Source of the DNA: Piper betle
Lineage: Eukaryota; Streptophyta; Magnoliopsida; Piperales; Piperaceae
Length of the DNA: 64,000 nucleotides
Direction of reading: 5' to 3'
Assembly: GCA_033002965.1 (NCBI GenBank)
Contig: JAURVB010013253.1
Coordinates: forward strand, 1 to 64,000
A model generated the notes under the pieces. That model saw nothing but the letters and a program-made list of their open reading frames with translations, made no database searches and had not been told where the DNA came from. Of this stretch, positions 25,901 to 35,540 are shown piece by piece. Position 1 is the first letter of the stretch. Each line of letters starts with the position of its first letter. Both the position numbers and the translations under genes were made by a program.

Positions 25901-28626
25901 AGAACTTAACACTTTGGAACTAGATATCTTACCTCCTATAGCTTGGAGGAGGATTAAAAGAAGAAAAAATGACACTCTCCACACATTTTGGTTCCTTTGA
26001 CAATGAAGGTGAAAGAAGACAACCAAGAGAACCAGATATATCCTCCATGAAGCCCAGTCCATCAAGCTCCAAAGCGTCATTTTTTGCAGCATCTATATAA
26101 GAGAACAAGAAAAGCAGCAAAATAATGTTTAAGGGCAGGGAATCAAGTATTGCAGCATGTAAGTAGGATCCATCAAATAACAATTTAGGCCTACTCATTA
26201 ATGCAGGGTAATGATAAAAAGCAATGAAAATGCACAAGAAACCTGCAGGCTTTTTTGTTTTGCCTCATGTTGCAAACCAAGGAATGTTGAAAGAGACGAA
26301 TGGAGAGTGGACATAGAGAGCAATTCTTTGGCTCGACGAACATGAGACCTTATTGATCTATAGTTGTATAACGCTGAAAAAAAAAATGTATCCCTTATCT
26401 CAATCAGAAAAGGTTTAAGATATAATTTAAACAACAAATATCCATACACAAGTAACTTGACAGATAAAATACCATGACAAAAGCATTTTCTTCTTTGAAA
26501 TAAATACAACATTAATATACCTCCAACCATCTCCAAAGAGCAACCACCGCTGGTAATATCTGCCACTTCAGAAATTTCATTATAATCCTCCATCTGGTGC
26601 ACAGAACCATCTTTTGCATGCAAAAGAAGATCATAACAGGTATAGAAACACGTTTCAGGGGCATCAAGGAGGAACTGCTTCAAATCCAGGACAGAGTCTG
26701 CTGGGTTTAACTGCATGAAAGGTTTTCAAACAGTAACATATTTAAAGAAGTTATAATTAAAAAAATTGAAGTGTTTCATGAATCAGAGTTCCTAAAGATA
26801 TGTCATTATGGGTGTCATTACCTACCGCTCATCAGAATCATCCGAGTTTATACTACATAGAAGTATCTTAGAAGGACAGTGATGTCAAGATATAAAAGAT
26901 TCCCTCTTAGTGTAGCTCATTTTGCTAAGAAGAAAAATGAAGATCACAAACAGAGACTCAATTTTTTTTATTGCCTTAACTCTTAATTTTAATTTTAGAT
27001 TTAAAATAAAAATAAGCTAATAGGACCAATAGTTGCCTTAAAACCATCAAACCCTCACACTTCCAAGTATTTCACTTGCGTTTGGCACAGTCTAAAGACT
27101 AGGTGATATTCCCACTACAAAGAAAACTGCAATCAATTCATAACCATGTGCCAGCTTGAAGGTTGCAGACAACAAGCATACAATGTAGGACCTCAATAAG
27201 ATAGCCAAATTAATAATAACTTTCCATACATATTACACTCTCATTATCAACAGCAGTTTTTGCAGACAATAAATGCGTTTCTTAATACTAGCTGAAATGT
27301 CTAACCTGCAACTCAAGTTTTTCCCCGGACTGTGTTTTGACAGGAACTGTGTAAAGATGATCACCTGTCACTGACATGTAAAGAAGCAATCAAATTGGCG
27401 AAAATATATTGCAATTCAGAACAACGGTGGCAGCAGATTTAAAAGAGCTTCTGCTAGGATAGTCTCAATCCATTAAAAAATAGGTGCTCTCACAGTAAAT
27501 TTGCCCCTTAGTTTAACATGTGATGCTCTCAGTTAATAAATTTTAATTTATTAGTGAAAAAGGCCTTGGCAGAATAAGTCTCCTTATGGTAGTTCTGATC
27601 ACGTGATGAACTTTTTCTTGTGCACAGGGCAAACATGTTCAGCCTATGTGTTAAAACTACCAACATAGAAAAGTGTCTTTTGGAAGGAGAGGAAACAGTG
27701 TTAGTATGTCCTTAAAAGACCTGAAACTCTGGATGTGTTTTATATATAGCAAAACATAAAATATTAACAAAATCAAAATCATTATAAAAAAATAGCATCT
27801 CTCCTAATAGCATAACAAAAAAATATATAACACTCTTACTGTACTAGTAAGATACATAATTCGCCCATCCTAAGTAAAATGAGAATCTAAAAATGAATGT
27901 GATCTTCAGTGTCACCATACGAAGAATGCGAATGCCAAATGACATTCTTTCAAAAAAAAATTCTGGAAAACAAAAAGGCACTAAACTTCATTATTCAAGA
28001 ACTAGAACAATAAAAAATACACATTGTATATGAAATAACAGAGATGAAGAATCATAGACTACAAATGAACATAAGTATGTGAGCAAAGATCGCTCCAGTT
28101 GATCTAATTATTAAAAAATAGCTTAACATTGTAATAATCTGGTTGAGATATGTTGGTATACATTCCATTTAGTGAATATTAATATTTAGTTGGGTATACT
28201 ATTGTTTAGCCGGTTAATATAACTTGAAAGTGAGTTTACAGTCCAATTAACAGTCTAAACAACAATAGACCCAACTAAATATTAATATTCACTAAACAGA
28301 ATATATCCCAAGGGGAAAAGTATAAGAGGCTAGAAAGGCAGGGGAGGAGTACCTTCAATGTGCTTGGATGGATCGTTTGATGCTGCAGTAGGAGCATCTG
28401 ACTTGGAATCGGAAACATCATCTAGACTAACAGATTTATCCCCAAGAGTGGAGGCCACAGTGCCATTCTCACCCAAATCAGAAAGCGGAGTAGCCGTTGT
28501 AGTTGCAGCTTTCGAAGAAGCATCCAGGTCAGACGCTACTTGAGGTGAGGGAACGGCCTTAACATGGGAACTTATGGCAGCAGAACCTTTTCCTCTGTTC
28601 CTGGACTTGTTAGACTTTCCGGCCAT
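17672..28626 (-). CDS. FMT: FRIENDLY / clustered-mitochondria (CLU) protein
   Basis: Cytosolic CLU-family protein. The Arabidopsis homologue FRIENDLY is needed for even mitochondrial distribution. Exons: 28353-28626, 27306-27364, 26521-26710, 26243-26373, 25933-26092, 25662-25855, 25472-25573, 24992-25127, 24751-24879, 23900-24290, 23714-23818, 23485-23603, 23256-23364, 23087-23179, 22158-22292, 21914-22084, 21549-21635, 21296-21424, 20925-21083, 20783-20851, 20526-20684, 20377-20433, 20259-20299, 19446-19565, 19043-19352, 18852-18959, 18583-18654 and 17672-18139. Exons 2-4 hold the N-terminal CLU region, exons 8-13 the CLU domain ([40 protein letters not shown]) and exons 22-26 the TPR block ([40 protein letters not shown]). 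The length, about 1425 aa, fits the family. Every phase agrees except exon 4 to exon 5, which is off by one. Intron 24 starts with GC. The gene is otherwise intact. Confidence 0.95.
19868..19903. repeat. (TA)n microsatellite in a FRIENDLY intron
   Basis: An uninterrupted TA run of about 18 units lies between exons 23 and 24 of the FRIENDLY gene. Confidence 0.9.
28155..28309. mobile_element. MITE-like hairpin in FRIENDLY intron 1
   Basis: Two 55-bp arms (28155-28209 and 28255-28309) are nearly perfect inverted repeats sharing the core TTTAGTGAATATTAATATTT. They are separated by a 45-bp loop. It is non-coding and lies in the long first intron (27365-28352). The family cannot be assigned from the ends, and no target duplication is certain. 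Confidence 0.65.
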
Positions 28627-28940
28627 GGCCGTTAGGCTATTACTTTCTATTTACCAAAAGAAATAAGTAAATAAATGAAATGAAGATACAACGTAAATAC
28701 CGAGCTCTAGCACATGATGTTTCAAGACCGATTGGCAATTCAGATAGATGTAGTATATTTTCATAGAATAATCATGCACGTCATGTGAATAAATTTAAGA
28801 ATCCAAAATTGTACTCGAAAAATTGTGAAAAATTTTGAAAAACATGTGAAACAAAGTGAAGCGGAGTGCAGATGAATTGGTGTCGTTGATGGAAGGAGAC
28901 GACAGGCAACATTTTTATACATTTGAGGGAGAAAAAATAT

Positions 28941-28945
<5 letters not shown>

Positions 28946-28985
<40 letters not shown>
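28946..28985. repeat. (GA)n / (CT)n microsatellite in the FRIENDLY leader or promoter
   Basis: About 20 dinucleotide units lie roughly 320 bp upstream of the FRIENDLY ATG. On the coding strand this is a CT tract, a common feature of plant 5' leaders and core promoters. The frame at 28923-29141 across it is a chance frame. Confidence 0.9.
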
Positions 28986-28987
<2 letters not shown>

Positions 28988-29128
28988 GATGGCAAACAAC
29001 GCGTGCCTTGAGGAAGAAGAGGAGGAGGGGGCAACTGGGGTGGAAGACAAGGGATTGAAGGAACGAAGGAAGGCAATGTTTGGCGTGATAGCGTTGGTGA
29101 GAGGGGAGGAGCAGCAGCAGCCGGCCTT

Positions 29129-29136
29129 AAACCCTA
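29129..29136. promoter_or_regulatory. Telo-box AAACCCTA upstream of FRIENDLY
   Basis: AAACCCTA lies about 500 bp upstream of the FRIENDLY start codon. In plants this telo-box motif is frequent in promoters of growth-related and translation-related genes. Its role here is inferred from position only. Confidence 0.4.
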
Positions 29137-29390
29137 GCTAGCGACCCATGGATCTCCTCCATATCAACCATAATTATATACTGGGTTCGGTCCACCATGT
29201 TTATTGTCGACTTCACCTTGTAAAAATAATTATGGGTGTTTTGCTTGTTCGACAACAGCTCTTTTTGTCTTGTGCTTTGCCTTCCGGTTCTAACTGCTCC
29301 AACTTATTGGAATGGTTTGAGCTTTTATTTTGAGCTAATATACTGACTATATACATACCAACTGGAGCCATATGGACATTGGACGGGACT

Positions 29391-29412
29391 GGATTGGATT
29401 GGATTGGATTGG
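29391..29412. repeat. (GGATT)n short tandem repeat
   Basis: Four and a half copies of GGATT in a row (GGATTGGATTGGATTGGATT and onward). No function suggested. Confidence 0.85.
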
Positions 29413-29494
29413 TGGGCTTCATTATTTGTCTTTATTTATAGTCCACAAGGGTCATAAAATTGCTATTGGATTATAGATTAATGAATAGAAGAAG

Positions 29495-31500
29495 GTGAAT
29501 GAAATGGGCTTTTTCCCACTCTCGTTACTTCCTTCCTTCTCTTCTCTCTCCACCCTCACCCGCTCAACCATCCCGTGTCCGATACTCCTGTTGGTTTTTG
29601 TCGTGTCCGTCCTTGTCCCCACTCGACACGGCCATCGTCACCCCCACCCCCTTCTTTTTCGTTGTTGTGGAGTGCCAAGTACAGCAAGCTGTGGGGAACC
29701 GTCAAGTCTTTGTCCTCTTTGCAGGCATCTGCAAATCCCAGAAGCGCTCGCCCTCTTCCTGCTCCTTCCCCGCTCATCCCTCCTCCCCCTATCTCACACT
29801 GCTATTTACTATTTTAACTCCACTTCTTCTTTTTTCTTCTTCCTCATCCACTCTAATAATTATTTTTCGCATCTAGTCTACATTGTTCATTTGGTAGTGT
29901 GCATGCCTGAATTGACCATGACCTTTACTCACTTATTAAATTATCTTATCTTAATTCCTCTGCATTAATTGTTACATATTCTACAATTCGAAATTATGCT
30001 GTGCCCGAATTCCATTACGGTCCCCGTAGAGGCACATTTACGTAGGATTTTTGCTACCATGCCTCATTTACCATTTGCGGCAGAGTTAATTTGATGATTA
30101 CGAATGCCTATGCTCTCACTAGTCACTGTCCGATGATTTCTGATTCTAGTTGATAATTTACTGTTTGTAATTTTTTCTGTTGTTGCTGGCAGTCGAAGAT
30201 GACTCTGATGAAATACACTTGAAATTGTTCATCTAATTAGATGTCTTCCCGTTTTCCTTCTATTGTCTGCAATTAAATGAGCATTTAGTGGCTTTGTACC
30301 TGGTTTTATTCCATTTTTTACACCTTGTCTCTGATTATACTGAGTCAACTGCCCTACTCTTTGTGAAATTTGTTGAATTATGCGAAAAGACAAGTTATAC
30401 CTAGAGAGGTAGGGACAATTTTGCTTGCCATTTTTCTCATTTTCATGAAGGTTAATTAGAGTGTGAACTCATTGAAAATTTGTTTTTAAATGTCTGCTAG
30501 GAAATTTCAAATCATTGTTTATAAAAGTTGCCTTCTATGAGTCTTCTTAATGAAGCTAATAAGTTGAGTGCCTTTAGTGTCTTAGATTATGTGACGTAAA
30601 TTGATGAACCTTCTCTTACTATTACGATTCTTGCCATATGATGAACCTTTGTAAATGTGAGAGAGCTCACAAGGATTATGGTAATTATTTGCTGGGAAAT
30701 TCTCATCAATCTTCTCGAAAATATTTGAGAACATGCATACTTCCCAAACCGCAATTGGACAGCAGCTGTGCGTGATCATCTTGGTAGAAATCTGGGCAAG
30801 GATGGCATCGTTATGAAGTCCAAATTTTCGAAGTCCATGTCATTTCTAGCTCATCCATCGCCAGAATGTTCTTGTAAAAATCCTAGATCAGCTGAAATTC
30901 TGAATCCTGTGAAACTGAGCTCTGGAGAAAATGTATATGGAGGTGAGGACGAGTGTCCCCTGTGGATGCAACGTAGCATAGAATTCCAAGACAACCTTAG
31001 TGGAAGATGATGGTGTTGACGATAATGAACTAGTGGAAAGCAATGAAAATATGCCTGAAATTGATGCTGGTCACAACGGGGAATCTGAGCAAGATGATGA
31101 GATGGATCCAGATGATTAGTTTGAACATACAGGTCAACTTAAACTTGAGGTGGAATGAGGTTCTGGTAGGTATCGAACAGTTGCATCAGAGGAAAAGTAG
31201 AACTAGGAAACTTTTCTCCGTGGTGTTTTAAGAAGATGTGGGTGGAAAAACAATTCTGACACTGTTAATTAAAGCCAAAATTGGCCAATATCTTGGATGA
31301 CAACCACGTTTGTCATGAATTCAGGATGCGGTGAGCGTGATGGAAGATCCCCAAAGAAATTGATATTAAATCAGTTCTTTGTCTCTTTATGCTTCGGAGT
31401 AAATTTCGATTCAATTGCCTTTCGGAGACTGCTGAGACCTGGTGAATTTCGCGGTCCCGTTTTCCCATGTTGCCTGTTTGTCGGTTCTGGATGAGGATCA
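29495..31500 (+). pseudogene. Broken unrecognised plant gene
   Basis: A C/T-rich, leader-like stretch (29500-29880) is followed by T-rich, intron-like DNA and an exon-like block at about 30760-31119. That block reads AVRDHLGRNLGKDGIVM, SKFSKSMSFLAHPSPE and GGEDECPLWMQRSIEF, then meets a stop at 31008-31010. A different frame opens across the same place with a very acidic tail: VEDDGVDDNELVES, SEQDDEMDPDD, then TAG at 31117-31119. A one-base shift joins the two. The protein-like composition and acidic C-terminus suggest a decayed gene end. I do not recognise the family. Bases 31120-31500 hold further short frames without support. It could also be a real gene with an unseen intron at the shift. 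Confidence 0.4.
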
Positions 31501-31979
31501 ATTTTGTTGAACTAAGAAGTCATTTCCACCGCCGGAAATATATGTACGAGGATATACCAACGGTCCGATATATTCTGCTCTTAGTATTATTTTGTAGTTA
31601 GGAAGTGGGTTAGCAGTGTAATTTCACAATTAATGGCTTGTTCATACTTTGATTAATTCCTGACAAAAGACAAATATATGAATCATGCGTGTGGCTCGGA
31701 ACTGGCGGTGTGGTCAGGTTCGGAGCAGTGGGTGCCACGATTTATGGGTTGGGCAACACATGAACTGCGGATATGTGGGCTTATGAAGTCCACATGTTTT
31801 GGTCAATCGGTTAAGCTAATCAACCGATTATTTCTCTCTCGAAAGGTTAGATACGTAGCTAAAGTGGCTACAACGGCTAGCTAATATTTCTCACTTTCAT
31901 AATTAATTTCCATCGTATCCCCCCACAGTTGAAATTCATTGCGAGACTCGATCGTATGATTCAATTAATTTATATTCAC

Positions 31980-32874
31980 CAGTGTTGCAGAAATCGGCCG
32001 ATTCTGTGCGGAATCGGCCGATTTAAATCGGATCGGCGTCGCGCCGATTCGATTTCGGGGCCGAATCGGGCGGCCCCGAATCGGCCCCGGAATCGGCCGA
32101 GTTCGGCCGATTCCGACCGATTTAAATCGGAATCGGAATCGGCCGATTTAAATCGGAATCGGTTTTTTTAGGAAATTACCAAAATACCCTAGGTATGATT
32201 TTTATTAAATTATTTAAGCATGGGTAAAATGGTAATTTGAATTTTAAAAACCTAAAATCAAACCCGCTCCCCCGACACCGCCGCCGCTCGTCCGCCCGCC
32301 GCCGCCCGGTTTCCGCCTCCGCCGTGCGGCCCCGACTCCGCGCTCGCCGCCGACCGGGCTGCCGACCTCGCCGCCGACCTCGCAACGTCGCCGCCCACCC
32401 GTGGCCGGACCGAATCGGGCACGCACGAATCGCCGCCGACTCCGCCGCCGGCTCCGGGCCGCCGACGGTTCGTCCGGCCGGGCTGCCGACATCGCCGCCG
32501 CGAGACTCGCCGCTCGACCGGGCCGCCGGTGGCGGCGGGGGGTAAAAATCGCACGGTGGCATTCTTGTAATTAAAAGTTGACTCGAGTCTAACTCGAGTC
32601 AAAAATAATAATTAATTCGAAATAATTTAAAAAAATCTTAAAAAATATTTAAAAATATCAAAAACTATAATACACAGAATAATATCAAAATAACATCAAT
32701 ACTTAATTTTAATATATTTATATTATAAATTGTCAAATTATTATATATAACTGATTAAATTAATTTGGACCGATTCAACTGAACCGATTCCTGGCCGATT
32801 CAGACCGATTCCGATTCCGATTCCGATTCACCGGAAAACCGATTCCGATTCCGATTCCGATTTATGCAACCATG
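31980..32874 (+). mobile_element. Non-autonomous hAT-like transposon, copy 1
   Basis: The 8 bp ATATTCAC occurs exactly at both flanks (31972-31979 and 32875-32882), the target-duplication length of hAT elements. The ends CAGTGTTGCA and TGCAACCATG form a short imperfect terminal inverted repeat. Both subterminal regions are built of many GAATCGG/CCGATTC units in both orientations. The centre holds a GC-rich block (about 32260-32545), then TTGACTCGAGTC and ACTCGAGTCAAAA, then AT-rich DNA. No transposase is present. The GC-rich frames on both strands mirror each other and are not genes. A second copy lies inverted at 59884-60719. Confidence 0.85.
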
Positions 32875-32882
32875 ATATTCAC

Positions 32883-33764
32883 CATCCGTACCTGTCAATT
32901 ATTTGAGTTCGCGGCCGTCGGAGTGACAGCTACCCAGGTACCTTATGTCAGACCTGTTAATTTTTTCTTCTCCACTGGTGCTACGAATTTTTGAAGAAGT
33001 GAAGTCGTATATACTTGTGCATATTTGTGTATACCCATGATTATTCATATAGAAACATATTATTGGGCACCGGACGGCCAGTACATACATACAACTAAAT
33101 ATGGAGAATATTGTCACTGTTGTATTGGGAGGCGAATTTGAAACTGTTGCATGTATGGGGAGCCTACATGAATGAATATTAACTATTCTTTTACTTTTTT
33201 AAAAAAAGTAAAAAGAAAAAGAAGAAGAAATACATATCATCTCATGGTGAGAGGGGAGCTGCAAAAAAAGAAAAGAAAAAGAAATGGGTCCGTTGATGAT
33301 ATGGGTACGCCTCACGTGTGCGCCTACAGAAACGATCGTGCACGTTGCAAGTGTAGCCTGCGGTAAATGCGCGGTCCAATTAAATTGAGCCATCACGTCC
33401 TTCTTCGTTTTCTTATTTATTTTTTTCCAAGCAGCACGTCTTTCTTCAATACATCAATTAACACACGATATGAACACCCTTTCATACGGATCATACTAGA
33501 GGTGAAATGTCTTTCTTTTTAAACAGACATCCTTAATTTTTCTTATTGCTATTCATTTCCAGCTACCTAATTCACTGATCTTTAATCCATATCTGATGCC
33601 TAAAACGTAAAAAATCGAGTATAGCCGATGAAGTAAAAATTTAGCATGTTTGGCAGACGAAGCAGTCAAATCGCGAAGCACCAACAATGACTAGGAGTCA
33701 AAAAGCAGTCTGGTGATGTGCCTCCAAGAGCAGAGGCCCAGGATGAGAGATCCTGTGTCATATA

Positions 33765-33799
<35 letters not shown>

Positions 33800-34104
33800 A
33801 ACTAAGGAGCCTCCCTCTCTATGTCAATCAGCTCGCATGACAAATCTGAATCTGGTAACAGCTATATGTAAATATATACACACATATAAGACGGTGGTGC
33901 TCACTGCTGCACTCGATCGTAGTATACTCTTATTTAAAAGCTATCTTTAGGTGCTGGAACTGGAAGTGGCGATCGAGTAGGAAGTAGATGTATAGCCACA
34001 TACATATACGCTGGAAATCACCATCCACGTCTGTAATTACCTACTACTATTTATTGACTTGATCAAATTATTTGGCGAGCGAGCGAGCGAGCGTGCAAGG
34101 AAGA
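32883..34104. other. Intergenic, no gene seen
   Basis: Contains an A/G-rich stretch near 33198-33285 and an (AT)n run at about 33768-33797. Nothing coding is recognised. Confidence 0.4.
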
Positions 34105-34515
34105 ATGAGAAGTAGTAGCGTATTGGCAGATCAGCTGCTGGTAGGTGTAGGTGGTGCGTTGCTGGGCAGGGGCGGGGGCGGGGTGGAGGCATGCCCACCG
34201 TCGGACCGGGCGGCTTTGCTGGCCTTCCGATCATCCTTGCAAGAGCCGTACCTGGGCATCTTCAACTCCTGGAAAGGCGCGGACTGCTGCCATGGCTGGC
34301 ACCGCGTGAGCTGCGATCCCACCCTCCACAGGGTCGCCGACATCACTCTCCGGGGCGAATCGGAGGACCCATCTTCGAGCGGCACCGCACTGGCCTCATG
34401 TCGGGCAGCATTTCGCCGGCCGCCTGCCGCCTCACCCGCCTCTCCACCCTCATCGTCGCCGACTGGAAGAATATCTCCGGTCCCATCCCGCGCTGCATCA
34501 CTTCATCTTCTCTGC
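34105..34515 (+). pseudogene. Truncated, frameshifted DRT100-like leucine-rich-repeat gene
   Basis: From the ATG at 34105 the frame gives a short hydrophobic leader, then the LRR N-terminal cap typical of DRT100/PGIP-like secreted proteins: CPPSDRAALLAFRSSLQEPY, LGIFNSWKGADCCHGW, CDPTLHRVADITLRGESEDP. At about 34368 one base is missing relative to the family. The sequence continues in another frame as IFERHRTGLMSGSISPA, LTRLSTLIVADWKNISGPIP and RCITS. Similarity stops near 34515, before the repeat array proper. A normal protein has about 10 LRRs and roughly 370 aa, so this is a dead 5' fragment. The following 34516-35540 shows no related sequence. Confidence 0.8.
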
Positions 34516-35540
34516 CAATATTTATATTTAGCCAGCTCATTAGTTACCTTAATTGCTTGTTTTATTGTGTTTTTTGCTTGTTTCTCTCTTTCTTATCTGC
34601 ACGTTTACATGATATATATACATGCTACTGCCGACGTCGAGGAGGAGATCATCAGCCCTACTACGTACTTTGAGATAGTCACTTTTTAATTTTTTGGTTG
34701 GTTTTGACTTCAAGTTTGAAGTTATTATCATATATATTATTATCATACACGAAGGGGGGATGTTAATATTTGAGTAGTTTGTTATTATTATTAATACATG
34801 TAATGTCGATGCTGCTGTAAATGCGGGCGAGGACGTATATACCGCACAACGCAATTAATGGTACATTAAATGCAACTCCTTCCACTTGATGATGATATTC
34901 AAACGTTGTTATGAGAGTAGGAAGCTTTTCTTACTAGGGTCGCCCGTTGGGGTCTCACATGTTGCAATGGAAAACATAGTAGTTGGAGCAGTGGAGCTTG
35001 TCATCCGGACGTCGTTAATTGTATCAGGTTCTGTTATTTTCAACATCTACGGCGAAAGTGAGTATTCCATTGATCTGCAACCCGTGGGTTGTCCAAGGCA
35101 ACCTGGCCACTAAATATCGCCCGCTCGTGATTAGTACAACGTCTGAACTCAAGGCCGCCTTTAATTAGGCCGTAACTCATGTTTTACAAATGTCGCGATC
35201 TAGAATCACACAAATAAAAGCATATTATAAACAAGCATCACACGAAATATAAAAGTAGAGGAAGAACGAGCAAGTAATTCCTCACATCCACCCGTCTTAC
35301 AGCGCACTAAATTACAGGATCGCTTACTTCTAATTTGCTACTGTAACATCAGGATTGATTTCCGAGAACCATCAAGCTGGGAAAAACAAATAACAATAAT
35401 AATAAAACTTACTAATAAGACAATCCTCACCATTTGATTAATAAAAGATATTAGCTTTCATTCTAGTTCGCTTAAAAGTTATTCATCATCAACCAACTTT
35501 CCGCAGAATGTCAAGATGACGACTTCGAAGTACTGCTTTG

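Noticed and set aside
29495..29968. 157-aa open frame rich in Leu/Ser/Pro
   Set aside because: A C/T-rich leader-like tract is open in several frames, with no conserved motif and no support as a protein.
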